64,000 nucleotides of DNA from Mucilaginibacter psychrotolerans (GCF_004519315.1 NZ_SOZE01000023.1:33940-97939); one strand, 5' to 3'; counted from the stretch's first letter, positions 17,531 to 26,722 are shown. Program-made: numbers and translations. The notes: generated by a model from the sequence alone, not told the origin.

Positions 17531-18151
17531 ATGGGAGACCTAAACCTAAAATCTACTACAATCGAAAAATCACTTGACGTCGCGAGTGGGTTATTTAATA
17601 AACTTTTTGGCAGTGTGGTTGAAGAATTGAGTTTAAGAATGACGGATAATCTCAAAATGTTTCGACTTAAAAATCAAATAAGAAATTTCAAGAAAATCGA
17701 AAAGATTGTTGCTGATAATAATATTACCATGCGGCAGATAAATCTTAAAGCATTGGTTCCATATTTAGAAGCAGTTGGGTTGGAGGAAGAAGAAAGTTTA
17801 CAAGAAGCCTGGGCTAATCTTATGTCAAACTATATCGATTCCAGTAAAAACTTGATATCGCATGTTTATCCAGATGTGTTAAAACAACTGTCAAGCAACG
17901 AATTGGCTTTGCTCGAATTTATAATTGTCAAAACAGATTTAAACACCTTCACCGTTAAACAATTTACGGAAGAAGAAATAGGAAACGTAACTCGATTAAA
18001 TCTGATAGAGGAGAGGATGAGAAATGACGGTGGTAGGGGTATATTATCTAGCAACATTGCATACCCCAGCGGAATATTTTTCCCGACAAGATTTGGCAAA
18101 AGTTTTTACCAGGCGTGCCGCATCTACGCGGTCTCAGATCAATCGTTATAA
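17531..18151 (+). CDS. Abi-alpha (DUF4393)-like protein
   Basis: A 206-residue protein whose middle resembles the Abi-alpha/DUF4393 family: RLKNQIRNFKKIEKIV (residues about 47-62), then NITMRQINLKALVPYLEAV, then the acidic LEEEESLQEAWANLMSNYID and a following HVYPDVLKQLSSNELALL. Family members have been linked to abortive phage infection, but only in part by experiment. It begins 36 bp after the permease, and its DNA is distinctly AT-richer than its neighbours, which fits acquisition. No partner gene is seen. The family assignment rests on motif order; the function is inference. Confidence 0.7.
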   Translation: MGDLNLKSTTIEKSLDVASGLFNKLFGSVVEELSLRMTDNLKMFRLKNQIRNFKKIEKIVADNNITMRQINLKALVPYLEAVGLEEEESLQEAWANLMSNYIDSSKNLISHVYPDVLKQLSSNELALLEFIIVKTDLNTFTVKQFTEEEIGNVTRLNLIEERMRNDGGRGILSSNIAYPSGIFFPTRFGKSFYQACRIYAVSDQSL

Positions 18152-18233
18152 TTAAATTAATTACATAGTAACTAAAACTTATAGCTACGGCTTGTGTTGA
18201 CAAGGTATAAACAAAATCAAAAATTAACTACCT

Positions 18234-18794
18234 ATGGCAACTACCAAAGCATCAACCAGCACAAAAAAAGCACCCGAGACAACCGACTTGGTTGAAGACT
18301 CGGCATTGAACGAATTATTTTTAGATGAACTTAAAGACATTTACTGGGCAGAAAAGCACCTGGTGAAGGCTTTGCCGAAAATGGTTAAAGCAGCTACATC
18401 AGAAGAATTGAAAAATGCGATACAAACACATATCGCCGAAACGGAAAACCATATTACACGACTGGAAAGCGCGTTTGCTTCGCTGGACGAAAAAGCCGTA
18501 GCCGTAAAATGCGAAGCCATGGCCGGACTTTTGAAAGAGGGCGAAGAAATCGTTAGCGAAACAGAAAAAGGCACCTTAACCCGCGATGCAGGTATCATCT
18601 CTGCCGCGCAAAAGATTGAACATTACGAAATCGCTTCATACGGCACCCTGCGCACGCTGGCACTAACTTTAGGTTATGCCGAGGCTGCTGATTTGCTGCA
18701 AGCCACACTTGATGAAGAAAAGAATTGCGATAGCCTGCTTACCCAAATAGCGGAGGCCGGTATCAACGATACTGCCAAAACCGAAAAAGAATAA
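18234..18794 (+). CDS. DUF892/YciF-like ferritin-fold protein
   Basis: A 186-residue protein with a lysine/threonine-rich 20-residue N-terminus, then a four-helix bundle. ELFLDELKDIYWAEKHLVKA (about 28-47) is the family signature, and ETENHITRLESAF plus KIEHYEIASYGTLRTLA provide the acidic and His residues of the ferritin-like iron site. YciE/YciF relatives are induced by stress and bind metal ions; a precise activity has not been set. It is monocistronic with a strong terminator downstream. Confidence 0.9.
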   Translation: MATTKASTSTKKAPETTDLVEDSALNELFLDELKDIYWAEKHLVKALPKMVKAATSEELKNAIQTHIAETENHITRLESAFASLDEKAVAVKCEAMAGLLKEGEEIVSETEKGTLTRDAGIISAAQKIEHYEIASYGTLRTLALTLGYAEAADLLQATLDEEKNCDSLLTQIAEAGINDTAKTEKE

Positions 18795-18820
18795 TTCGGC
18801 ATTTTTTAGAAAGCGTTAGT

Positions 18821-18855
18821 AAAATGGCTGCCCTGCGGGTGGCCATTTTTATTTT
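18821..18855 (+). terminator. Terminator of the DUF892 gene
   Basis: ATGGC-TG-CCC-TGC-GGG-TG-GCCAT forms a compact stem followed by TTTTTATTTT, 27 bp after the stop codon. Confidence 0.8.
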
Positions 18856-19010
18856 GTAAAAAAACAGGGCTGGTGTAACACATACACCTTGCCTCCCGTC
18901 ATGGTAATCATAATGTTACAAAGTACAGGGCCCGTATGGCGCAGCATTATGCATTAAATACATCTATTCACAATTTAAAAGATGGCCATGCGCCATCCAT
19001 TTTTACGACC

Positions 19011-19673
19011 ATGAAAAAATACATCCTATCCTTGTTAGCAATAACCACCATATTATTCAGTGCTTGCAAAAAAGACAATGCTAACAACCCAGCGCCTAAT
19101 GAAAGCGGCGCTTACCAGCCATTTACCGCAGGTTCTACCTGGAGCTATCGCAACGAGACTGCCGCCATTGGCGATGACACCGATGCCGAAGTAGAAATTA
19201 CCGTAAACACCATGACTGATGCCACTAAAGTGTACAATGGCAAAACATTTTATAAGCTTACCTCTGTTACCGGCGGCGAGACCGAAAGCACCTATCTTAA
19301 TTTCACCAATCACGTTTATTACAATTACAGCTTTAATGCTGAAGCCGACATGGCTTTGGAGCTGCCTTACCTGAACGATGAACTGGCGGTTAGCGATACC
19401 TGGACAGTACCTATAGTAGTTGCAGGCGCTCCCGAATCTCAGATAAAGGGCATCGTGGCAGAAAAGGGTATCACCAAAACCATTTTGGGTAAAACATACA
19501 ATAACGTAATCCACAACAAACTTGAGCTGCAAAGCAAACTGGGAGGCGTGTTTACTACGATATTCACCTTCGATTTTTATGTAGCGAAAAACATTGGCGT
19601 AATTGCTATATATACCAGGTACGATGACACCCCCGTGAGTAAATCTGAACTGATTAACCACAACATCAAATAA
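19011..19673 (+). CDS. Lipoprotein of unknown function, paralogue 1
   Basis: I start at the ATG at 19011, giving 220 residues, because it opens a lipoprotein signal peptide (KKYILSLLAITTILFSACKK, lipobox FSAC). The mature part has beta-rich sequence with the phrases YQPFTAGSTWSYRN and NGKTFYKLTSVTGG, which recur in the next gene as YMPLTSGSYWTYNN and NGKLYHNITSTSK. The two are tandem paralogues. This one is intact and ends ELINHNIK. It is probably an outer-membrane-anchored protein; no ligand can be named. Confidence 0.82.
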   Translation: MKKYILSLLAITTILFSACKKDNANNPAPNESGAYQPFTAGSTWSYRNETAAIGDDTDAEVEITVNTMTDATKVYNGKTFYKLTSVTGGETESTYLNFTNHVYYNYSFNAEADMALELPYLNDELAVSDTWTVPIVVAGAPESQIKGIVAEKGITKTILGKTYNNVIHNKLELQSKLGGVFTTIFTFDFYVAKNIGVIAIYTRYDDTPVSKSELINHNIK

Positions 19674-19865
19674 TGCTGCACCAAGCCAATAAACCAGCGC
19701 GGAACCATAAAGCTACCTTAACCATCCGGATGCGTAGCCTTGTGGATGGTTAGCTACCCTACACACTATGAAAAACAAATGCTTAGCTAAGCAACTCCGT
19801 AAAGGTCGGTCTCTAAAAACTATCACTATAAAAATAAATTCGAAGTTTCTTGGGGGACTGTTTAA

Positions 19866-19904
19866 TGCCCAACCCATACATAAAAAGGGTTGGGCATTTG
19901 TTTT
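19866..19904 (+). terminator. Intrinsic terminator
   Basis: Perfect ten-base arms TGCCCAACCC and GGGTTGGGCA are followed by TTTGTTTTTTT. It is nearly 200 bp past the nearest gene, so either that transcript has a long 3' end or a small unrecognised RNA is produced here. Confidence 0.75.
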
Positions 19905-20044
19905 TTTGCGTAAAAAAAACCCTACCATACCGTTTTCAGCATCAGCAAAACAATGCGTGTACGATGCGATTAATGCGTAAACATTTACCAACAACATGCG
20001 ATTGTTTGACGGCATAACACCTGGAAGAGTAACCCATATCAAAA

Positions 20045-20053
20045 TACTTTTGC
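20045..20053 (+). promoter_or_regulatory. -7 promoter box upstream of lipoprotein paralogue 2
   Basis: TACTTTTGC is an exact TAnnTTTG match on the plus strand. If used it gives a leader of about 205 bases that includes the inverted repeat over the start codon. No good -33 box is visible. Confidence 0.4.
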
Positions 20054-20230
20054 AACAGGATAAAGAATAAAGATCAAACGTTTACCAATTGCGATCTTCA
20101 TACAGATAGCGCGTAGCGTAATAGAAAAAAATGTGATGGTACCCCTATTGACCGGTTATCATTGTACTATTATCATATCAAACGCAACGAAATAATCACA
20201 TAATAAAATCGCTTATTTAAGCAATTAACT

Positions 20231-20264
20231 TACAGCTAAATAATTATAACTATATTTAGCTGTA
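20231..20264. promoter_or_regulatory. 12-bp perfect inverted repeat over a start codon
   Basis: TACAGCTAAATA (20231-20242) and TATTTAGCTGTA (20253-20264) are exact reverse complements with a 10-base loop; the last base is the A of the ATG at 20264. It could be an operator or an RNA hairpin that hides the translation start. The right arm also holds TATATTTAG, close to a -7 box. Confidence 0.65.
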
Positions 20265-20934
20265 TGAAAAAGCAAACCCTAATCCTTATTACCCTGGCAG
20301 CTTTATTTACGCAGAGCTGTAAACTTGATGCCCCTGACATAGCAACCAGCGGCAGCGGTGGCACCAAATCCGACAGTTATATGCCCCTGACATCAGGGTC
20401 ATACTGGACGTATAACAACGTAATAACAGGCACGGCGCCAGACACCCTCACCATCAGGGTAACCGGCGAAACAAGCACCGTAAACGGCAAATTGTATCAC
20501 AACATTACCAGCACATCAAAAGCCCATGGTAGCACAGCCGGACTATATTATTACGGCAACCATATTGCTGTGCTAAGGGCCAACACCATTGTGAACGGCC
20601 TTACCTTAGATTTTCAGTTTCTTAACGATACTACCGCCGTTGGCCATACCTGGACAGCCAAACCTACAGATAGCGGCCTGATTAACGGAATACCCGGCAG
20701 GCTTACGGGCAAGGTAATAGAAAAAGGCGTAAGCAAAACTATTGGCGGCCACACTTTCACAGATGTTATAAACACCCAGATCGACCTTGAGTATGATTAC
20801 TAGGTGCCGGTTTTGAAAGCTATGGTACTTACCATTTTTTTGTAGCCAAAGGTGTGGGGCTAATAGAAATAGATAGCGAAGCATTCGGCACCGAAATTGG
20901 AAAAGAACGTATAATAGATTACAACATCAAATAA
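20264..20934 (+). pseudogene. Lipoprotein paralogue 2, frameshifted
   Basis: The first frame gives 179 residues with a lipoprotein signal (LAALFTQSCK) and the same fold signatures as the gene at 19011. It stops at TAG (20801-20803) after LEYDY. In the +1 frame the sequence continues without a break as GAGFESYGTYHFFVAKGVGL and ends in DYNIK at 20934, matching the end of the intact paralogue (FYVAKNIGVIAI, NHNIK). A small indel near 20790-20800 therefore splits the gene. About 43 residues are lost. It could be a sequencing error, a decayed copy or phase variation. Confidence 0.82.
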
Positions 20935-20983
20935 ATCCGGTTGGCGGCCTTATTATCCTAAAAGGCCGATTTGCCCGCCAAAC

Positions 20984-21018
20984 AAAAAGAGCGATGAGGT
21001 GATCTCATCGCTCTTTTT
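20984..21018. terminator. Bidirectional terminator
   Basis: Fifteen-base arms AAAAAGAGCGATGAG and CTCATCGCTCTTTTT with a five-base loop separate the lipoprotein gene from the converging yfhO-type gene. Confidence 0.9.
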
Positions 21019-21039
21019 GTTTTTAACAAACTGCGCCTC

Positions 21040-23580
21040 CTATTTGGTCTTCTTTGCCGGAGGGTTAGCTGCAGCTTTAGCAACCACAATCGGCGCAGGC
21101 ACCGGCTCGTTTCTTTTTCTTTTTATCTCGGCAAACAAAGCACCGGCCAGGGCTAGCACCAATAATATCGAACTTGCCAAAGAGATGGTTTCGCCGGTGT
21201 AATATGATGCCGGGTGGAACACAAATTCGATAGTGTGGTTACCTACCGGGATATTGGCGGCACGCAATAAATAATCGGCCCTGAAGTACGGCTGCTCAGC
21301 ACCATCTATCAACATCTTCCAGCCTTTGTTGTAATATATCTCAGAGAACACCGCTACCTGGTTGGCCGCAGAAGTGCTCTTATAAATCATATGATCGGGC
21401 GAGTATTTCACCAGGTCTATTCTTGCAGCGGTATCGCCTGCAAGCGTCCTGGCCTCGGCAACAGCTTTGTATTGCATATCAACCATTGCCTCATCCTTTG
21501 GCGAAAAGCTGCTGATGGCCTGCATCTCTTCATCGGCATTTTTCACATATTTAATGCTACTCACAAACCAGGCGTGGCCACAAGCGGTTTGGTTATTCTG
21601 TAGCTTAGCGCTGTTCGTTTTCTCATCAGTTGTAATGATGTATTTCGTGTTCAGCATATCTAAAACATCGTGATTGGTGCTTTTAGCAAACTGATTTAAA
21701 AATACTTCCTCATAGCGTTTTAGCCTGGCAGCCGAATAACCCGTTACCGATTTATGGAAGAATGGATTGAAAGTATCCGAACGAAAATCTGCACCCGCAT
21801 CAAATACACGGAAATCGGGGTCGGGGTCTTTCATAATGAAGTTATCCACTTCGCGCGGTGTTACTACTTGTGCGGCTTCAACCTTATCCTGAAAACTACT
21901 CTCTTTCAGGTAGCGTTTATCTATCTGCCAAAAATCTACCAAAACGGCAACAAATAATATTACAGACAGTATCTGCACCTGTATTTTATTATTAATGTAT
22001 GCCCATAAAACGCCAAAGGTTAATAGCAGGAATATAAAGGTGCGGATAGCATCCATTCGCTCAAGAGACATTCGGTCCTTAACAACGGCATCGCCAACGG
22101 CATTGGCTGTGGCAGCATCGCTTCTCAGCATTTGTGACAGGTAATTAACCATTTCTGTATGGTTATCAGTCCTAAAGCTTAACAATACGCTGGGTACTGC
22201 AATCAAAATTAAGGTAAGCCCACCCACAATACCGCCGGCTAAGTATAATTTCTTAGTAATAGCCTTTTTGTCGGGATTCTCAATAACTTCCTGTACGGCC
22301 AACAGTGCAAGTATAGGGAAGCAAAGACTTGCGACAGCCAATATAGATTCTACCGCGCGGAACTTGTTATAAAGTGGGAAATACTGGAAAAACAGATCTG
22401 AAAGGAACGGCAGATTGCGGCCAAACGAAAGGAAAAGCGTAAGTAACACTGTACCCAGTAACCACCATTTTAAGCGGTTGCGTACGATAATTAGACCCAA
22501 TACAAACAAAAAGCAAATTACGGCACCAAAATAAAATGGCCCCGATGTGCCCGGCTTGTTACCCCAATAAAGAGGTATTATTTGGGATGTTATTTGCTGC
22601 GCGTATTGTTTGGCCTGATCTTGTGGTACGCCTTTATCGGTAAATACTTTGATAGTTGCGGCATCATCGCTTATTGGTACCGAGCTTGGTAGCGCACCGC
22701 CATAAGCATTGGGTACCAAAAACGTAAACGATTCGCCAACGCCCTGGCTCCATTGATAAGCATATTCTTTATCTAAACCATTAGTAGGCTCGGCAGTAGT
22801 AGATTTAAGATTTGATTTTCCACGGATTGTTTCTGTGCCGTAATCATAAGTACTCCAAAGGATTGAGGCATTTACAGCTATTGCTAATAAAGTAGCCACG
22901 CTCAAAAAGCCCAATGCCTTTAAAAACGGCTGTAGTTTTTTCCCTTTTACGGCATGAAATAATTCGATGCCCATTAAAATGAGAATAGATAACAGCAGGT
23001 AATAGGTCATTTGAATGTGGTTGGAGCGAATTTCCATGGCCAGAAAAAAAGCTGCCAATGCCGAGCCGCTGAGATAATTGCCCCTAAGCGTCATAATAAT
23101 ACTGGCCAATATGGGCGCAAAGAAAGCTATGGCAAATGCCTGATTGGAATGCCCCGCTACCAGCAGTATGATGTTATAACTGGAGAAAGCAAATGCCACA
23201 GACCCGGCGGCTGCCAACCAGGGGTTTATTTTCAATACGATGAATAAAAAATAAGTGCCTAATAAAAGCAGTAGCAAGGTATCAACCGGGTTAGGGAAAG
23301 TTGATTTTATAACGTCTACTACATGCGTAGTAATATTACTAGGATATGGCGCCCATATCTGAAACGTGGGCATACCGCCGAAGATTTGGTTGGTCCACAG
23401 GATGGTGGTATCCCTGGCGCGGTAATCGTTTATTTCTTTTTGGGTACTTTGTGCGCCTATTACGTCGCTCTGCCCCAATGTTTTACCCTGAAATGCAGGC
23501 GTAAGGTAAAAAAAGCATATAGCTAAAAAAATTCCGATAACGGCCAGGTGCATGCCGTTACGTTTAAACCAGTTGTTCAT
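21040..23580 (-). CDS. YfhO family large membrane protein
   Basis: An 846-residue protein with an N-terminal anchor (HLAVIGIFLAICFFYLTPAF), a periplasmic stretch with the family sequence IFGGMPTFQIW, about eleven further membrane segments between residues 100 and 560, and a long extracytoplasmic C-terminal domain (about 560-810) before a last helix and basic tail. This is the YfhO/GT-C-like layout. Relatives in Firmicutes glycosylate lipoteichoic acid; in Bacteroidota the acceptor is unknown and is probably an envelope glycan. It is monocistronic, converging on the lipoprotein pair. Confidence 0.88.
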   Translation of the reverse strand: MNNWFKRNGMHLAVIGIFLAICFFYLTPAFQGKTLGQSDVIGAQSTQKEINDYRARDTTILWTNQIFGGMPTFQIWAPYPSNITTHVVDVIKSTFPNPVDTLLLLLLGTYFLFIVLKINPWLAAAGSVAFAFSSYNIILLVAGHSNQAFAIAFFAPILASIIMTLRGNYLSGSALAAFFLAMEIRSNHIQMTYYLLLSILILMGIELFHAVKGKKLQPFLKALGFLSVATLLAIAVNASILWSTYDYGTETIRGKSNLKSTTAEPTNGLDKEYAYQWSQGVGESFTFLVPNAYGGALPSSVPISDDAATIKVFTDKGVPQDQAKQYAQQITSQIIPLYWGNKPGTSGPFYFGAVICFLFVLGLIIVRNRLKWWLLGTVLLTLFLSFGRNLPFLSDLFFQYFPLYNKFRAVESILAVASLCFPILALLAVQEVIENPDKKAITKKLYLAGGIVGGLTLILIAVPSVLLSFRTDNHTEMVNYLSQMLRSDAATANAVGDAVVKDRMSLERMDAIRTFIFLLLTFGVLWAYINNKIQVQILSVILFVAVLVDFWQIDKRYLKESSFQDKVEAAQVVTPREVDNFIMKDPDPDFRVFDAGADFRSDTFNPFFHKSVTGYSAARLKRYEEVFLNQFAKSTNHDVLDMLNTKYIITTDEKTNSAKLQNNQTACGHAWFVSSIKYVKNADEEMQAISSFSPKDEAMVDMQYKAVAEARTLAGDTAARIDLVKYSPDHMIYKSTSAANQVAVFSEIYYNKGWKMLIDGAEQPYFRADYLLRAANIPVGNHTIEFVFHPASYYTGETISLASSILLVLALAGALFAEIKRKRNEPVPAPIVVAKAAANPPAKKTK

Positions 23581-23670
23581 CTAAATTATTTAAAGGGACA
23601 TTTATAACAATTTCCAAAAATAGGAATTTGAATGACAATAGGAATGATAAGTTTAGGTAAAGGATGTTAA

Positions 23671-23967
23671 TTAACAGTTATGAGGCTGCTTATTGATGAA
23701 ATAAAACATTACTACCATACCAATAATGCTTACAACGTAAACAATTGTGTTTAAGCGGTTATATAACTCGCGGTTGCGGCGGATGGTGTAGGCGTTGTAA
23801 AGAGCTAATACGCCCAAGGCTCCCCAAAAGAAGTTGCTTATCCTGTCGCAGTTGGCAAACAGCGATACAAGTACGGCCAACACCACGCAATTGGTTACGA
23901 TGAGCAGCAATTGCGGCGGGGTGTTATCATGGGCTCGCCTACGCTTGTACAGGTTTTCGGGCAGCAT
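23671..23967 (-). CDS. Small three-pass membrane protein
   Basis: A 98-residue protein with three hydrophobic segments at about 20-40, 48-62 and 73-93 and a basic N-terminus (YKRRRAHDN). It starts 8 bp after the stop of the DUF4834 gene and is probably translated from the same mRNA. I do not recognise a family; the position next to DUF4834 is the only functional clue. Confidence 0.65.
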   Translation of the reverse strand: MLPENLYKRRRAHDNTPPQLLLIVTNCVVLAVLVSLFANCDRISNFFWGALGVLALYNAYTIRRNRELYNRLNTIVYVVSIIGMVVMFYFINKQPHNC

Positions 23968-23975
23968 AGAAAGTA

Positions 23976-24236
23976 TTATTTGATTTCTTCGTAATCTACA
24001 AATTCTCCCTCGGTATCGGGCAGTTTTTGTTTGTTACCTTCGGGTATATAATCAACCTTAACGCGACCTTCCGGCTGCTTAGGTGGTTGTTGCTGGTAAT
24101 ACTGCTGCCGGGCATTTTGTTGCGCATTCTGCTGCACGTTATTAATTAAACCCCTGAATATGGCAGGCAATAACATTTTGAAAATGTATTGAACAATATA
24201 CAGGATGCAAATGATTATAATGAGGTAACGGAACAT
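23976..24236 (-). CDS. DUF4834 family protein
   Basis: An 86-residue protein with one N-terminal transmembrane segment (RYLIIIICILYIVQYIF), a Gln/Asn/Tyr-rich linker, and the conserved C-terminal motifs GRVKVDYIP and GEFVDYEEIK that define DUF4834 of Bacteroidota. Its function is unknown. A TATATTTG -7 box lies on the minus strand at 24257-24264, leaving a leader of about 13-15 bases. Confidence 0.82.
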   Translation of the reverse strand: MFRYLIIIICILYIVQYIFKMLLPAIFRGLINNVQQNAQQNARQQYYQQQPPKQPEGRVKVDYIPEGNKQKLPDTEGEFVDYEEIK

Positions 24237-24298
24237 CTATCTTGTTTTTTGGCTTACAAATATAAGTAGTATAACGTAAAAATTGTTTGGATAGTTTG

Positions 24299-24440
24299 TA
24301 GATGTGCAGGTGTGCAGATTTCAGATGTGCAGATTAGTTAATGATGGTATACACATCTGCAATCTACTTATTCGCATGACCTTATTTCTAAATCTGCACA
24401 TTTGAAATCTGAAATCCGCACATTTGAAATCCGCACATCT
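24299..24440. repeat. Inverted, periodic GCACATTTGAAATC repeat
   Basis: The left arm repeats AGATGTGCAG / TGTGCAGATTTCAGATG and the right arm repeats its complement (AATCTGCACATTTGAAATC, CCGCACATTTGAAATCCG) up to the uvrB stop. A shorter copy lies at 61625-61662. It is non-coding and could fold into one long hairpin at the uvrB 3' end. Confidence 0.7.
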
Positions 24441-26466
24441 ATGAGAATTTCTCCTCCATCATCTTTTCCAAAGCAAACATCTCATCACGCAATTTGGCGG
24501 CAAGCAGGAAGTCCATATTCTTGGCGGCTGCGACCATGTCCTTGCGGGTGTTTTCTATAGATTTCTTCAGGTCGGGTTTGGTCATGTATTGTACTATCGG
24601 GTCGGCGGCCAGGGTGATCATGTCATTTTCTACATAAGCCTGCTGCACGCCACCTTTAAAGTCTACCACCGAGGTTTGCTCCATGATTTCTTCTTTGGTT
24701 TTGCCTACGGTCCTCGGCACGATGCCATGCGCCTCGTTGTATTTCATCTGCAGCTCGCGGCGGCGGCTTGTTTCAGACATCGTGATTGCCATCGAATCCG
24801 TTATCTTATCGGCATACATAATCACCCGGCCACGGTCGTTACGCGCGGCACGGCCAATGGTTTGAATCAGCGAACGCTCCGACCTTAAAAAACCTTCCTT
24901 ATCTGCATCTAAAATAGCTACCAAAGATACCTCGGGCAAATCCAGGCCTTCGCGTAGCAGGTTAATACCGATCAGCACATCAAACTCTCCAAGGCGCAGG
25001 CCGCGCAATATCTCTACGCGTTCCAGGGTTTTTACTTCCGAGTGGATGTAGCGGCATTTGATACCCAGCCTGTCCATATACTTAGCCAGTTCTTCGGCCA
25101 TGCGTTTGGTAAGTGTGGTTACCAGTATGCGGTCGCCCATTTTGATGGTTTTATCAACCTCGTCCAGCAAATCATCTACCTGGTTTATTACGGGGCGGAT
25201 ATCGATCAGCGGGTCCAGCAAGCCTGTCGGGCGTATTACCTGCTCTACCACTACACCGCCCGATTTTTCCAGTTCGAAATCTGCCGGTGTGGCGCTTACA
25301 TAAATGGTTTGTGGTGCCAAACGCTCAAACTCCTGGAAGTTAAGCGGGCGGTTATCCATCGCCGCAGGCAAACGGAAACCATAATCAACCAACGAGATCT
25401 TCCTACTCCTGTCCCCGCCGTACATGGCACGGATCTGCGGAACGGTTACATGGCTTTCGTCAATCACCATCAGGTAATCTTCCGGGAAATAATCCAGCAA
25501 ACAGAAGGGGCGCATGCCCGGCGCGCGACCGTCAAAAAAGCGCGAGTAATTTTCTATACCACTGCAATAGCCTAGTTCGCGTATCATCTCCAGATCGTAA
25601 TTCACCCGTTCTTCCAGCCGTTTGGCTTCTATAAAGCGGCCATCATCAATAAACTGCTTTTTGCGGGCTTCCAGTTCTTCCTGTATGGCCCAGATGGATT
25701 GCTGGAAACGCTCGCGCGGGGCCACGTACAAGTTGGCAGGGTAAACCACCATATGCGTCATTTTTTCGATGGTTTTGCCGGTGGTGATGTCGAACGCACT
25801 GAGTTCTTCGATATCGTCGCCAAAGAAGGAAACGCGATAGGCGTGGTCCATATACGGCGGGAAGATATCTACCGTATCGCCTTTAACCCTGAATGTTCCT
25901 CGCTTAAAATCGGCTGTTGTTCGGGCATATAGTATCTCTACCAGCCTGTGCAAAAAAGCATTGCGACTAATGCGCGTGCCTACGGCGAATTTGAATACCG
26001 AAGCCGCAAAATCCTCGGGGTTACCCATACCATAAATACAGGAGATAGACGATACCACAATAACATCCCTCCTGCCGCTCATCAGTGCCGAGGTGGTGCG
26101 CAGGCGCAGTTTCTCTATCTCCTCGTTAATCTGGAGATCCTTTTCTATATAGGTGTTGGATGAGGGGATAAAGGCCTCAGGTTGGTAATAATCGTAATAG
26201 GATACAAAGTAGTTCACCGCATTATCCGGGAAAAACTGCTTGAATTCGCCATATAGCTGCGCCGCAAGGGTTTTGTTGTGGCTAAGTATCAGCGTTGGCT
26301 TTTGGGTTTGCTCAATTACGTTAGCAATGGTAAACGTTTTGCCCGAGCCGGTAACCCCCAACAGGGTTTGGAACGGGTCGCCGTTGTTTACGCCTTCCAC
26401 CAATTGCTTAATGGCGGTTGGCTGGTCGCCGGTGGGTACGTATTGAGAAGTTATTTTAAAATCCAT
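24439..26466 (-). CDS. uvrB: Excinuclease ABC subunit B
   Basis: A 675-residue UvrB, the damage-verifying helicase of nucleotide excision repair that works with UvrA and UvrC. Walker A is LLGVTGSGKTFT (residues 35-46), the beta-hairpin that clamps DNA is YYDYYQPEAFIP (about 92-103), Walker B is VIDESHVT near residue 338, and motif VI is QTIGRAARN. The last 40 residues form the UVR domain that contacts UvrC (MDFLLAAKLRDEMFALEK). It is full length. A -7 box 5 bp before the ATG suggests a leaderless mRNA. Confidence 0.98.
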   Translation of the reverse strand: MDFKITSQYVPTGDQPTAIKQLVEGVNNGDPFQTLLGVTGSGKTFTIANVIEQTQKPTLILSHNKTLAAQLYGEFKQFFPDNAVNYFVSYYDYYQPEAFIPSSNTYIEKDLQINEEIEKLRLRTTSALMSGRRDVIVVSSISCIYGMGNPEDFAASVFKFAVGTRISRNAFLHRLVEILYARTTADFKRGTFRVKGDTVDIFPPYMDHAYRVSFFGDDIEELSAFDITTGKTIEKMTHMVVYPANLYVAPRERFQQSIWAIQEELEARKKQFIDDGRFIEAKRLEERVNYDLEMIRELGYCSGIENYSRFFDGRAPGMRPFCLLDYFPEDYLMVIDESHVTVPQIRAMYGGDRSRKISLVDYGFRLPAAMDNRPLNFQEFERLAPQTIYVSATPADFELEKSGGVVVEQVIRPTGLLDPLIDIRPVINQVDDLLDEVDKTIKMGDRILVTTLTKRMAEELAKYMDRLGIKCRYIHSEVKTLERVEILRGLRLGEFDVLIGINLLREGLDLPEVSLVAILDADKEGFLRSERSLIQTIGRAARNDRGRVIMYADKITDSMAITMSETSRRRELQMKYNEAHGIVPRTVGKTKEEIMEQTSVVDFKGGVQQAYVENDMITLAADPIVQYMTKPDLKKSIENTRKDMVAAAKNMDFLLAAKLRDEMFALEKMMEEKFS

Positions 26467-26471
26467 TTATA

Positions 26472-26479
26472 CAAAGGTA
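26472..26479 (-). promoter_or_regulatory. -7 box abutting the uvrB start (likely leaderless)
   Basis: On the minus strand TACCTTTG fits TAnnTTTG exactly and ends 5 bp before the ATG at 26466. It directly adjoins a 32-bp inverted-repeat arm. Confidence 0.55.
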
Positions 26480-26718
26480 TAGATTTGAGATGTTAGATAT
26501 GAGATTTGAGATTAGCTACTGCAATAGTTTACAATAGAGTAGCATCTTCAATATTACAGCAAATCTAAGTCCGATAAGTGACAACCCTATGGCAGCAGCT
26601 TTTTACTAAACGAATTTATTTAAAGATTGATTGCGATTGTGCATCAATTTAGCAACCTTTAAAAGATTTAAGATGAAAGCCTATCGTCTCAAATCTCATA
26701 TCTAACATCTCATATCTA
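26480..26718. repeat. 32-bp inverted repeat spanning the uvrB-upp intergenic region
   Basis: The arm at 26480-26511 (TAGATTTGAGATGTTAGATA then TGAGATTTGAGA) recurs reverse-complemented at 26687-26718 with a single difference. The arms enclose 175 bp of non-coding DNA and end just before the upp start and just after the uvrB promoter. Similar GATTTGAGAT words occur near 27385. Confidence 0.8.
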
Positions 26719-26722
26719 AAAC

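Larger units (their letters stand above)
19674..20263. other. 590-bp intergenic region with terminator and promoter signals
   Basis: Contains a short inverted repeat near 19720-19750, a strong terminator at 19866-19904, a -7 box at 20045-20053 and a 12-bp inverted repeat at 20231-20264. Open frames across the terminator are not credible genes. Confidence 0.5.
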
